This document shows, one piece after another, positions 34,002 through 44,652 of a stretch of DNA of 64,000 nucleotides (position 1 is the stretch's first letter; each line of letters starts with the position of its first letter). The stretch is from Siderastrea siderea (lineage: Eukaryota; Cnidaria; Anthozoa; Scleractinia; Rhizangiidae): positions 1,312,201 to 1,376,200 of the forward strand of contig OZ034975.1 of assembly GCA_964030785.1 (NCBI GenBank), written 5' to 3'. Below the pieces are notes generated by a model that saw nothing but the letters and a program-made list of their open reading frames with translations, searched no databases and had not been told where the DNA came from. The position numbers were made by a program, and so were the translations under genes.

Positions 34002-36790
34002 TATACATAGCTATACACAGCCATACACAGCAATACATGGCTATACACAGATATACATAGCCATACATAGCTATACACAGCTATACATAGCTATACATGG
34101 CTATACACAGCTATACATGACTATACATGGCTATACATGGCTGTACATGACTATACACAGCTATACACAGCCATACATGGCTATACACAGTTATACATAG
34201 CCATACATAGCTATACACAACTATACACGGCTATACATGTCTATACACGGCTATACATGGCTATACACAGTTATACATAGCCATACATAGTATACCCGCT
34301 ATACATGGCTATACATAGCTATACACAGCTATACATAACTATACATAGCTATACACAGCTATACACAGCTATACATGGCTATACACGGCTATACATGACT
34401 ATACACAGCTATACATGGCTCTACACAGCTATACACAGCTATACATGGCTATACACAGATATACATAGCCATACATAGCTATACACAGCTATACACTGCT
34501 ATACATGGCTATACACAGCTATACATGCCTATACACAGCGATACAAAGCTATACATGGCTATACACAGATATACATAGCCATACATTGCTATACACAGCT
34601 ATACATGGCTACACACAGCTATACACAGCTATACACAGCTATACATAACTAGACATAGCTATACACAGCTATACACAGCTATACATGGCTATACACAGCT
34701 ATACATGACTATACACAGCTACATATGGCTATACACAGCTATACACAGCTATACATGGCTATACACAGATATACATAGCCATACATAGCTATACACAGCT
34801 ATACACAGCTATACATGGCTATACACAGCTATACATGACTATACACAGCTATACATGGCTATACACAGCTTTACACAGCTATACATTGCTATACACAGAT
34901 ATACATAGCCATACATAGCTATACACAGCTTTACACAGCTATACATGGCTATACACAGCTAAAAATGGCTATACATGGCTATACACGGCTATACATGGCC
35001 ATACATGGCTATACATGGCTATACACAGTTATACATAGACATACATAGCTATACACAGCTATACACAGCTATACATAGCCATACATAGCTATACACAGCT
35101 ATACATGGCTATACATGGCTATACATGGCTATACATGGCTATACATGACTATACACAGCTATACACAGCCATACATGACTATACACAGATATACATAGCC
35201 ATACATAGCCATACATATCTATACACAACTATACACAGCTATACATGGCTATACACAGATATACATAGCCATACATAGCTATACTCAGCTTTACATAGCT
35301 ATACATAGCTATACACAGCTATACATGGCAATACACAGCTATACATAACTATACACAGCTATACACAGCTATACACAGCAATACACAGCTATACATGACT
35401 ATACACAGCTATACATGGCTATACACAGCTATACATGGCTATACACAGTTATACACAGCTATACATGGCTATACACAGCTATACATGGCTATACATGGCT
35501 ATACACAGTTATAGATAGACATACATAGCTATACACAACTATACATAGCTATACATGGCTATAAACAGATACACATAGCCATACATAGCTATACACAGCT
35601 ATACATAGCTATACATGGCTATACACAGGTATACATGGCTATACATGGCTATACATGGCTGTACATGGCTATACACAGCCCTACATGGCTATACACAGAT
35701 ATACATAGCCATACATAGCTATACACAACTATACACAGCTATACATGGCTATACACAGATATACATAGCCATACATAGCTATACACAGCTATACACAGGT
35801 ATACATGACTATACACAGATATACATAGCCATACATAGCTATACACAGCTATACATAACTATACACAGCTATACACAGCTATACACAGCTATACACAGCA
35901 ATACACAGCCATACACGACTATACACAGCAATACATGGGTATACACAGCTATACATAACTATACACCGCCATACATGGCTATACCAGCTATACATAGCTA
36001 TACACAGTCGTACATAGCTATACACAGCTATACATGCCTATACACAGCTATACATGGCTATACACAGCTATACATGGCTATACACAGATATACATAGACA
36101 TACATAGCTATACATAGCTATACACGCTATAGACAGCTATACATAGCTATACATGGCTATACACAGCTATACATGGCTATACACAGATATACATAGACAT
36201 ACATAGCTATACATAGCTATACATGGCTATACACAGCTATACATGGCTATACACAGATATACATAGCCATACATAGCTATACACAGCTATACATAGCTAT
36301 ACCTGGCTATACACAGCTATACATGGCTATACATGGCTATACATGGCTGTACATGGCTATACACAGTTATACATGGCTATACACAGATATACATAGCCAT
36401 ACATAGCTATACACAGCTATACACAGCTATACATGGTTATACACAGCTGAACATGGCTATACATGGCTATACATGGCTATACACAGCTATACACAGGTAT
36501 ACACGGCTATACTGACACAGCTATACATATCTGTATACAGCTATATATGGCTACACACAGCTCTATATGGCTATACAAAGTCATATATGGCTATACACAG
36601 CTATACATGGCTATACATGGTGGTTGCTATCGAGGTTAACAAATCACGGCTATACTGACACAGCTATACATATCTGTATACAGCTATATATGGCTACACA
36701 CAGCTCTATATGGCTATACAAAGTCATATATGGCTATACACAGCTATACATGGCTATACATGGTGGTTGCTATCGAGGTTAACAAATCAC
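34002..36790 (+). repeat. Left satellite array, 10-bp unit (CTATACACAG / CTATACATGG)
   Basis: About 2.8 kb of near-uninterrupted 10-bp units, chiefly CTATACACAG, CTATACATGG and CCATACATAG, with almost no indels so that the 10-bp phase is kept. A 30-bp variant group (ATATACATAGCCATACATAG) recurs at multiples of 10 bp. At the inner edge a 143-bp unit is duplicated identically (36504-36646, 36647-36789). Open frames of the Y-T-x-L-Y-x-A-I-H-x type are a by-product of the repeat. Confidence 0.97.
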
Positions 36791-37258
36791 AGGCAAAAAC
36801 GATAAGCAAATCCACCGTACGTTTCTTCTACATCAGACTTCAGTTGTTTTTGTTGTTGTTATTGGTTAATAAAGTTGTATTTTGCTGCTTCTTTGTGTCA
36901 TGTCACCATATCAATCATAAAAAAAGTAATTTCATGGGTCCGCGTTTTGAAATTTTTAGGTGTCCTCATTTGGTTAATAAAAGTTTGACTGACGTATGTA
37001 CATACCATTACCATACATTTGTTACTCTGAGTTCGAACCACTAATTTTAATGAAGACAGGTGAATTCAGTGACGTGCACAAAGTGCAGAAAACCATTATT
37101 AGTCACAGAATTGGTACAAAGTGTTGCAACTTCTTGACAGTGTACCAAAATGACTCGGACTCGGACTCTTATTGAACGAATGGATTCCATTTGGACGTGC
37201 GTGTGTACTCTGATAATGAACACACAGATGACTTCAAAATGTGGTAAAAACACAGAAG
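36791..37258. other. Central region of the giant element, left part
   Basis: Unique AT-rich DNA between the left array and the gypsy 2 insertion. No coding or RNA feature recognised. Confidence 0.5.
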
Positions 37259-37422
37259 TGTTGACCGGCGAGGACAACTTCTGAAGAACACAACATTTAA
37301 TACATATAGTTCTAACAAACGGCCAAACACACGGCCATGCTCTCTTGTACACAACAACTGCTCATGCGCCGCATACCGCTGACCTAACCTAAGACTTGAG
37401 AGAATGTTAACTCCTATCAACA
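37259..37422 (-). repeat. 3' LTR of gypsy 2
   Basis: 164 bp; on the minus strand preceded by the purine tract at 37423-37433. One difference from the 5' LTR. Confidence 0.96.
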
Positions 37423-37560
37423 TCCTCCCTTTCAAAGAAAACTATTAACGTGTTAATATGTTTCGCATGAGACAGTGAACAAGTAAAATAAACAAATATG
37501 AACAAGCAATGTCAGTTAGCAGTCATCATTGAGTACAATTGTACTCTGAAGTCTCTAGAC

Positions 37561-40500
37561 TCAAAGGTCCAGTCTCTTGGGTGGTCTAATCGTTCGGCCA
37601 CAACGGGACGTTTGCACTGGACTCTCAGTTGGTGAATCTGAAATGGGAATGAGCTCTGTGGTTTCTGCAGAATTCCCTGCGGCTGAAGTGTCACTATCAT
37701 CTGTCACTGGTGGTTCCAGGGTTTGCAGGTTGCAAGGGACTGAAGGCTCAGCAGGTCTTAAGTGGGTCCTGTTCCGTCTAACCAACCCACCTTGTGTTTC
37801 GACGACATACGAACGCGGAGTCACTTCCTCTAAGACTTCGCCACGATCCCAGCGTTCACCACGGTGACGGTCATTTGGTCTGGTGAACACAATTTGTCCA
37901 GGTGAGAGAGGGGGTAAGTCTCTGCTTGCCGTTTTGTCATAGTGGGCCTTAGCTTTAGCTCGCCTGCCCAGATGTTCGTCACGCACTAAGGCTACTGGTG
38001 GCACAGCTTGGCTCAACAATGATTCAGCTATTGGCAAGGTGGACTTCGTTCGAAGGCATAAAAATCTCTGTGCTGGGGAGTAGGTCATACCCTGAGGCGG
38101 AGTGTTCCTATGATCCAAGAGACCAGTGAGGAGATCCGACTTTTTCAACATCTTCTTGGCTTCCTTGACAGCGGATTCGGCTTTACCAGTGGCTCTAGCG
38201 TAATAGGGTGACCGGGTGATCAACTTAAAACCATGGGCCTTGGCAAAGTTCACAAACTCTTGAGAGGTATATTGGGGCCCATTGTCTGACAGAAATGTTT
38301 CTGGCACACCATAGCGGGCAAAGTGCGCCTTAGTCACGGAGATAACATTGGCAGCGGTGATGTCTTCGTTTAACAGATCAACCTCAAACCAGTCACTGTA
38401 GTGGTCTACTGTAACAGCATACCAACGCCCTCCATGCTTAAACAAGTCCTGCGAAATGAATTTCCATGGACCATGCGGAATCTCATGAGATAACATCGGT
38501 TCTTTCGGGAGCGCTGGGCCATAGCTAGCACACAACGAACATTTGGCACTCTCTTGAAGAATTGCTGTTTGCATTCCAGGCCAATACATTACTTCTCGGG
38601 CACGACGAATCATACTTTTACCGCCCTGGTGGCCTTGGTGGAGTTTTTTCAGCATAGTAGACTGTAGCTTTAGGGGAATGACGACCTTGTGTGATTTGTA
38701 CAGGACACCATGGTACATTGCTAGCTCATCCCGCAATGGATAGTAATGACGAAGTGCTGTGGGAACCTGCGATTTGTCGGAAGGCCATCCATGAGCAACA
38801 AATTCACAAAGGACTGACAGGGTAGGGTCTGCTTTCGTTTCAGCTTTGACTTCTTCTAGTGTGCTAGGATACATCTCTGGCGAGTCTAGTTCCAGGGCCT
38901 CTAGCTCTACTCGGAACATCTCGTGGTTGTCCTCCGGGTCGCATTGAAACACCTCTTCTTGTGGGCCTGAAGGTGAAGGGAGGTTCAGGGCAGCTCTTGA
39001 CAATGTATCAGCCAAGTACATGTATTTGCCTTTCTTGTAGACTACTGTAAATTTGAAAGGTTGAAGCTGAAGCATCACGCGTTGAAGGCGCCTGGGGGCT
39101 TTACTCAAAGGCTTCTTGAAGATTGTCTCTAACGGTTGGTGGTCAGAATGTACTATAACATCTTGTTTGCCATAAAGATACTGATAGAATTTTGTACACG
39201 CTACTTTGATGGCCAAACATTCCTTCTCAATAGGCGCATAGTTAACTTCGGTTGCCGACAGTGTTGAGCTTGTAAAAGCCACAGGCTGCCCATCTTGTAG
39301 TAGGGCTCCACCAAGGCCCGTATCGCTGGCATCCACTTGTAACACACATGGCTTGTTTACATCAAAGAACTTCAATGTTGTGGCATTTGCAATTGCACTT
39401 TTGGCCGTCTTGAAAGCTGTGTCATGCTGAGAAGACCATGACCAGACTGCATCCACGTGTGTCAGCTCAGCAAGTGGCTTCACAATTTCTGCAAGATTTG
39501 GGGTAAAGCGTGACAAATAGTTGCACATACCCAGGAACCGCTGGACCCCTTTTACATCTTGCGGTGGGGTCATGTCCCTAATGGCCCGGACTCGATCTGG
39601 ATGCGGAGTAATTCCATCACTGCTAAGGAGATGGCCCATCCAAGTAACTTGCTTCACTTTGAACTGAAATTTCTTTGGGTTCAACTTGAGATTCACTTCT
39701 CGGCACCGCAACATTAAGTTCCACAAATTAATGTCATGATCCTTCTCTGCCTCCTCAAGACTACCACCCCTTCCAAAGACTAAGATGTCATCAGCCTTGT
39801 TTACAACACCACTCAATCCTTCAAGAGCTTCATGCTGCCTACGCTGGTACTCCTCTGGCCCTAGGCTGACCCCAAAGGGCATACGCAGCCAACGGTAGCG
39901 GCCAATTGGAGTGTGCATGGTCGTTAAAAATGAGGAACTTTCATCTAACTCGATGTTTGTGAAGCCCTTGTACACATCCACACAGGAAAAAATTTTGACA
40001 CTGTTCAACTTTGGCAATAACTCATCAACTGTAGGAATGGGGTATTTTGGAACTTCAATGGCTTTATTGATTGTCTGGCTGGGGCCAATGCACACCCGTA
40101 TGCTTCCATCGGGTTTCTCTCTGTAAACACTGTTAGAGATCCATGCTGTTGGCTCAGTGACTTTTTCCAGGATACCCTGTTTTTCAAGGTCACGTATTGC
40201 TTCTGCTGTTTTTGCTTCTTTTACCACTGGACACCGATGGGGATGGGCTTGGATTGGAGCCACATTAGGGTTCATGCGGATGTGTAGGGGTGGACCTAAT
40301 GTTCCCAACCCAGTATGGACATCTTTGAATGCCTCCAAGACAATGGCCTTGGTCAGTTTTCCCCCAGGGACAGGCATATGGGACACTCCCACCTCACTAG
40401 CTGCACTCACCATTCGCTTAACTTGAGCTTCACTGGTTGCGGTACCGTTAACTGCACTTACATGTATATCTGCACATACACTGTTCACTGGAGAAGTAGT

Positions 40501-40809
40501 GTCAGGTAAACCCGCTGGTTTCAACTCTCCTGTTGGGCTGTCATTCAGTGAGGTTGGCCTACTTTCCTTATCAGACATTCCACTTTCCTCTACTTTTCCC
40601 CACTGAGATTCAGATTTCTTGTCAGTCTCTTTGTGGTCATTCTGATGCAAGGATGGGGCATTTCTTCTTATCTCAATCAGGCCTAGCCTAATACAATCAG
40701 ATCCACTCAAAAGGGGTGGTTGTGAACCCATGACATCTTTACTTAACAGTTGAAATTGAAGAGTGTGAAACTTTCCCTGAGTTTCGCAGACTAACTCAAT
40801 TTGCCCCAC
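37561..40809 (-). CDS. gypsy 2 Pol polyprotein (protease end, RT, RNase H, integrase)
   Basis: Open frame of 1082 codons. The first ~50 residues finish the protease domain begun in the upstream Gag frame. RT spans roughly 170-400 with FSCVDVYKGFTNIELDESSS and an ADD box (KADDILVFG, ~339-341) in place of YxDD. RNase H has QVDASDTGLGG near 485 and SDHQPLE. Integrase has an HHCC zinc region (LHQGHQGG to CSLC) and a D-D-E core with VDHYSDWF, LSDNGPQYTS and TGKAESAVKE, then a C-terminal RNRTHLRP segment. The upstream 7 codons to the stop at 40831 are in the same frame as Gag, so the listed start is only the first possible one and is probably not a true initiation site. Order RT-RH-IN is that of Ty3/gypsy. 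Confidence 0.93.
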   Translation of the reverse strand: MGQIELVCETQGKFHTLQFQLLSKDVMGSQPPLLSGSDCIRLGLIEIRRNAPSLHQNDHKETDKKSESQWGKVEESGMSDKESRPTSLNDSPTGELKPAGLPDTTSPVNSVCADIHVSAVNGTATSEAQVKRMVSAASEVGVSHMPVPGGKLTKAIVLEAFKDVHTGLGTLGPPLHIRMNPNVAPIQAHPHRCPVVKEAKTAEAIRDLEKQGILEKVTEPTAWISNSVYREKPDGSIRVCIGPSQTINKAIEVPKYPIPTVDELLPKLNSVKIFSCVDVYKGFTNIELDESSSFLTTMHTPIGRYRWLRMPFGVSLGPEEYQRRQHEALEGLSGVVNKADDILVFGRGGSLEEAEKDHDINLWNLMLRCREVNLKLNPKKFQFKVKQVTWMGHLLSSDGITPHPDRVRAIRDMTPPQDVKGVQRFLGMCNYLSRFTPNLAEIVKPLAELTHVDAVWSWSSQHDTAFKTAKSAIANATTLKFFDVNKPCVLQVDASDTGLGGALLQDGQPVAFTSSTLSATEVNYAPIEKECLAIKVACTKFYQYLYGKQDVIVHSDHQPLETIFKKPLSKAPRRLQRVMLQLQPFKFTVVYKKGKYMYLADTLSRAALNLPSPSGPQEEVFQCDPEDNHEMFRVELEALELDSPEMYPSTLEEVKAETKADPTLSVLCEFVAHGWPSDKSQVPTALRHYYPLRDELAMYHGVLYKSHKVVIPLKLQSTMLKKLHQGHQGGKSMIRRAREVMYWPGMQTAILQESAKCSLCASYGPALPKEPMLSHEIPHGPWKFISQDLFKHGGRWYAVTVDHYSDWFEVDLLNEDITAANVISVTKAHFARYGVPETFLSDNGPQYTSQEFVNFAKAHGFKLITRSPYYARATGKAESAVKEAKKMLKKSDLLTGLLDHRNTPPQGMTYSPAQRFLCLRTKSTLPIAESLLSQAVPPVALVRDEHLGRRAKAKAHYDKTASRDLPPLSPGQIVFTRPNDRHRGERWDRGEVLEEVTPRSYVVETQGGLVRRNRTHLRPAEPSVPCNLQTLEPPVTDDSDTSAAGNSAETTELIPISDSPTESPVQTSRCGRTIRPPKRLDL

Positions 40810-40830
40810 TGGCTTTATTACACCTCCTCC

Positions 40831-42072
40831 TTAGGTGTGCAGAATGGCAGAAGAAGGTTTTATTAGGCTACGGATGTCACAGTCCGGTGGACACATGCTC
40901 ACAAGGTCATCCACTGCAAGTGTGTTAGCTGTTGAGGCTGTATCTAATTGCAAAGTTTTCCAAACAAAACAATTTCCAGCTGCTGATAATTTGATCGCTG
41001 CAAAGAGCTTCTTCCCTTTCTGCACGGATACAGTTCTCACAGAGTGGATGTCCACTGTAAACAAATGATATGTTTCCTGCTCGCCATCATAAACAGACTC
41101 ATTCAGTGCATTCACATGCCGAGGCTTGCTTAAACATTTACGGGCTACATGCCCTTCTTTGCCACATTTTCTACAAATATACTTAAGAAGAATCGCACGA
41201 CACTTTTCTTTTGCGTGACTTGGTGTTGCTCCACAGTAGTTACACTCAGGCTGTTTCGGGGGCAACCCTTTACTAGAGCTTCCACTTGGAGACTGAGGAT
41301 TTTTTGTCTTTGATGGGGGCACTTTTGCTGTCCAGTTGACCTGCTCCTGATCTCCACGGACTTGTCTCATAAGACGTCGAGCATCAGTTGAGGATTCATA
41401 ATTCTTAGCAATTTCAACCACAGCACGAAACTCCACAATGTTACCTTCCTTGTTACGATGACCATTGGTGTTCAACTTTCCTTGTAAGGCTTCGTCTACC
41501 AAACCAGCAATGAAACGATCCCGGCATGCCTGATCTTCAAAGTCCCCATATTCGCAATATTTAGCTCGTTCCACCACTCGACATTCCCAGGCACTAATCG
41601 ATTCTCCCTCGGACTGAAACATTCGACCCATCTTCGTTCGCTCCGCTTGCACACTCACACTACCGCCAAATCGCTTAATGAGGGCTTGAATAACTTTTAC
41701 TGGATTGTCTTTATTCTCTTCAGACAGTCCCAGCGTTTTGTTATTGGGATTAATCAATCTCTTCATCTTTGAGGGTAGAGTTGCTCGTAATGTCGACATG
41801 CATAGACTTGGTTTCTTCCACTGTGCTTTGCCATCCTCGCTTTCATCGTCATATTTGCACCCAGCTTTCGACTGGAACCAGCCCATCACCGTACAATAAT
41901 CGACATAATCCAAAACGAAACAGTCTAGAGCTTCTCGTTCATCCAGTCCTTCCTGCAGTTGAGGAACAGGAAAACCGACCGGTGCACCCGCCATGATAAA
42001 AACAAACACGAACAGTTTTTGCGGGCACCAGCTCGACAAGAACATAAATGGCGGGAACGAATCGCACAACAA
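40831..42072 (-). CDS. gypsy 2 Gag with start of protease
   Basis: 413 codons. An N-terminal region rich in aromatic and charged residues is followed by a capsid-like helical region and two C-rich motifs: CNYCGATPSHAKEKC (atypical) and a standard knuckle CRKCGKEGHVARKC. After it comes LQLDTASTANTLAV, which looks like the aspartic protease active site with DTA instead of DTG. The frame stops at TAA (40831-40833) within the protease domain. The actual start may be the second ATG, giving MAGAPVGFPVPQLQEG. Located just after the 5' LTR and leader on the minus strand. Confidence 0.9.
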   Translation of the reverse strand: MLCDSFPPFMFLSSWCPQKLFVFVFIMAGAPVGFPVPQLQEGLDEREALDCFVLDYVDYCTVMGWFQSKAGCKYDDESEDGKAQWKKPSLCMSTLRATLPSKMKRLINPNNKTLGLSEENKDNPVKVIQALIKRFGGSVSVQAERTKMGRMFQSEGESISAWECRVVERAKYCEYGDFEDQACRDRFIAGLVDEALQGKLNTNGHRNKEGNIVEFRAVVEIAKNYESSTDARRLMRQVRGDQEQVNWTAKVPPSKTKNPQSPSGSSSKGLPPKQPECNYCGATPSHAKEKCRAILLKYICRKCGKEGHVARKCLSKPRHVNALNESVYDGEQETYHLFTVDIHSVRTVSVQKGKKLFAAIKLSAAGNCFVWKTLQLDTASTANTLAVDDLVSMCPPDCDIRSLIKPSSAILHT

Positions 42073-42159
42073 CTACGACCGCTCAACTTCCAAACACGAA
42101 ATCACCACAATATTAATGCTACTTGTCTTCAGGCGAGTGTTCGTCTACTTCTGGCACCA

Positions 42160-42323
42160 TGTTGACCGGCGAGGACAACTTCTGAAGAACACAACATTTA
42201 ATACATATAGTTCTAACAAACGGCCAAACACACGGCCATGCTCTCTTGTACACAACAACTGCTCATGCGCCGCATACCACTGACCTAACCTAAGACTTGA
42301 GAGAATGTTAACTCCTATCAACA
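42160..42323 (-). repeat. 5' LTR of gypsy 2
   Basis: 164 bp; on the minus strand followed immediately by primer-binding site TGGTGCCAGAAG. Target duplication GAAG lies outside at 42324-42327. Confidence 0.96.
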
Positions 42324-42330
42324 GAAGTAC

Positions 42331-42465
42331 GCTAGGAGCCGTGTGTACTGTAATAACAAACTCCTCTAGTTAAAAGAGAGAGGTTTTCGTAATTACGAAA
42401 ACGAAGACCCCCTCTTTTTTAACTAGAGGAGTTTGTTTTTACAAATATTACACACGGCTCCTAGC
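42331..42465. repeat. 135-bp palindromic hairpin element
   Basis: Arms of about 55 bp (GCTAGGAGCCGTGTGTA and TACACACGGCTCCTAGC-type ends, ACAAACTCCTCTAGTTAAAA mirrored by TTTTAACTAGAGGAGTTTGT) enclose a short loop containing CGTAATTACG. It begins 7 bp from the gypsy 2 end. It is a MITE-like foldback with no coding capacity. Confidence 0.85.
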
Positions 42466-42734
42466 AATTCGAATTCTTCATTGTGCGGACTTTTAAAAAG
42501 TCTACATCTGGTAATCATGGGGTTCTTGTTTTTGTTTTCTTCATTTGAAAATCAGTCATATAAAAAAACAAATTGAAGGCGAGTGAATCCACAACCCTTT
42601 ACTTCCTGTGCGAATTACAGCGGTAAACGGAAGCTTAACCACACAGTTTTGTGTTACTTTCAAATGCCCGTTTAGATATCTTCTTGCCATTATATTACTC
42701 TGTCTGTTTTTCGTTTCCCTCTGGTTAAAAATGA

Positions 42735-42857
42735 GGGGGTTTCGTTTTCGTAATGGGTCTTCGTTTTCGAAAGGGGTCTTCGTTTTCGTAAGGGTCTTCG
42801 TTTTCGTAATGGGTCTTCGGGTCTTCGTTTTCGGGGTCTTCGTTTTCAAAACTAACG
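42735..42857. repeat. Short tandem repeat, GGGTCTTCGTTTTCG unit
   Basis: About six degenerate units of 15-19 bp (GGGTCTTCGTTTTCGTAAT and shorter). The same core occurs in reverse complement in the loop of the neighbouring hairpin (GAAAACGAAGACCCC), suggesting that the repeat expanded from that element. Confidence 0.8.
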
Positions 42858-43141
42858 ACGACAGTTGCTGCTGTGATTCCTATTGTTCAGCTCAGCTTGC
42901 CCCACCAAGCACTACGGCGTCTTTGATGTTGTTGTCGATTTTCAAAGTTTTTGCGAACTTGCCAAAAATTAGGGTCGCACTAGGAAAATTACGCTGTTGA
43001 TAGATTTTAACTACAAAGCCAGTGAACTTTCGCAAAAATTTGCCAAGTACGACCCATGGCTGATAAAATAATATCACCGGGTACATAAGTGAACGTTTGT
43101 TGTCGATAGATCTCAGGCAAGGAAGATCAACTTACCTTTGA

Positions 43142-43600
43142 TTGACGTATACACTACTCTCACAATTTCAGGAATTTCCTGCCCAGGCACTCAGGCCCAC
43201 TTTGTTGATGAATCTGTACAAGATTTGTTGCAGAGCAGATTTTGACTCGCCTTGTGAAAATATTCCAAGCGATTCCACCGTAATCGTTAAAACCACCTCT
43301 ATATCTCGTCGCGGAAAAACCGTTTCGCGTCACTTAAATGGATTGACCGTGAAGGCCTGGGAAAAAGCCACACAGGAACTAGGCAAGGAAAAAGCCACCG
43401 GGACTCTACATTCACCCGACAGGTGCTCCTGGTTGGCAACAGGCTTCAAGGCACCTATGCATGCCTGCCCTATGTGGAAGTCTGATCAAAAGAGGGCGAC
43501 GCGTTTGATATGTGGCCAGCTAAGGAGTTTGCGCAAGGCTGCAGCTATGTATAGCCAGGAGCCCACAAGGGTTGTGGGCTCCTGGTATAGCTGTGTATAG
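43142..43600 (+). CDS. Unrecognised ORF within the giant element
   Basis: 152 codons without family recognition. A plausible acceptor (CAATTTCAG) just before EFPAQALRP suggests it could be an internal exon rather than an ATG-started gene. The stretch around HLNGLTVKAWEKATQELGKE is lysine-rich and helical. The last ~15 codons run into the CCAGGAGCCC hairpin and satellite, so the true end is probably earlier. It may be chance or a captured host exon; I cannot assign a function. Confidence 0.25.
   Translation: MTYTLLSQFQEFPAQALRPTLLMNLYKICCRADFDSPCENIPSDSTVIVKTTSISRRGKTVSRHLNGLTVKAWEKATQELGKEKATGTLHSPDRCSWLATGFKAPMHACPMWKSDQKRATRLICGQLRSLRKAAAMYSQEPTRVVGSWYSCV
43555..43585. repeat. Perfect 13-bp-stem hairpin next to a satellite island
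   Basis: CCAGGAGCCCACA and TGTGGGCTCCTGG separated by AGGGT. A partial GGGCTCCTGG recurs at 44324. It is followed directly by about 60 bp of the 10-bp satellite. Confidence 0.85.
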
Positions 43601-43643
43601 CTATGTATAGCTGTGTATGGCCATATGCAGCTGTGTATAATTG

Positions 43644-43644
<1 letters not shown>

Positions 43645-43719
<75 letters not shown>

Positions 43720-44616
43720 GTAATAACAATGTATTTATTCATCGGATGAAAATAGGTATCAGATGTTACAATAGAAATTATTTAAAAAATTATTTATATG
43801 CGCAATAGTACAATATATAAATGAACTAAATTAGGAACTAACTAGGTTATACTTAAAAAGTAATCTATTAAAAAAGCTATCTTTACATTGTAAAACGTTC
43901 TGTACTTATAGGAAGGTCTTATACTGGATCTATTTCTACGGCGCTCCAATGAATCTTTATACCTAGGAAGCAGACTATGTGACGGATGGTCATTACGTTA
44001 AAGTTTGTCAAAAAGGCGGCGGTTACGACTTTCCAAGAGCTCAAAGATGCTTGTGGCATCTTTTTAAAAAGCTTTGCACAGCGGTGAGGTCAGAAGCACT
44101 AGCTGCAAAAACTGAAAGGCCACACAGTATTTTAGGGAGCACAATCGCAGTAAAAACGCTGATCTAATTCGCCCTGTGTGTATCCTTCCTTACACAGGCC
44201 TGTAATTATAAATAAACATTTGCTGGCTCGTGAAGCTTTGCCTTAACATGCAAGCTAAACTAACAATTACTTTGTATTGTGACTCCCAGTATAGAGATAC
44301 AACTATACTGCATAATATCATAATGGGCTCCTGGTTATACTGTATAACATTGGATAGGCTGTAGGGTTGCCTTTCTTATGCAAGAGTAATTGCATTTACT
44401 AGTGTTACAGTGCACACTATTTGCGTGAGTCCAATCCATAAATTTAATCAATGCAATGCCCGATACATCAGGTAAATCTCTAGAGATCGTAACTAAGATT
44501 GTAGAATCATCTGCATATTTAAATAAAGATATCTCTTCGTGTCCAACTATTTCCAAGTCATTCAGGAATAAGTTGAAAAGGTATGGGCCACTAATACTAC
44601 CCTGAGTTGTACCTTT
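43645..44616 (-). mobile_element. 5'-truncated CR1/jockey-like LINE with trinucleotide tail
   Basis: On the minus strand, RT motifs occur at about 44616-44340: TQGSISGPYLFNLFLNDLE then YADDSTILV, the catalytic box. Near 43990-43850 another frame reads LLPRYKDSLERRRNRS and SYKYRTFYN, like the C terminus of such ORF2 proteins. The element ends in an (AAT)n/(ATC)n-type tail at 43647-43735. The intervening frames are shifted and the 5' half is missing. Short satellite islands flank it (43586-43640 and 44620-44652), so it inserted into satellite DNA. Confidence 0.7.
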
Positions 44617-44652
44617 TTACCCCTGTATAGCTATGTATAGCTGTGAGTGTGG

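Larger units (their letters stand above)
37259..42323 (-). mobile_element. Ty3/gypsy LTR retrotransposon 2, 5.07 kb
   Basis: The LTRs are 164 bp (37259-37422 and 42160-42323), begin TGTTGACCGG, end TATCAACA and differ at one visible position (ACCGCTGACC versus ACCACTGACC). GAAG flanks both ends (37255-37258 and 42324-42327). On the minus strand the primer-binding site TGGTGCCAGAAG follows the 5' LTR (42145-42159) and a polypurine tract GAAAGGGAGGA precedes the 3' LTR. Gag-protease and Pol are in one frame separated by a single stop codon. The element is young and otherwise nearly intact. Confidence 0.97.

Noticed and set aside
34002..36790. Series of open frames encoding Tyr/His/Ile-rich ten-residue repeats
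   Set aside because: They follow only from a 10-bp unit lacking stops on one strand; indels shift frame freely and no start context or flanking gene structure exists. The same holds for minus-strand frames in 46713-51650.
27672..42323. Endogenous retrovirus with an envelope gene
   Set aside because: Neither gypsy element has an ORF after integrase with signal peptide or membrane anchor.
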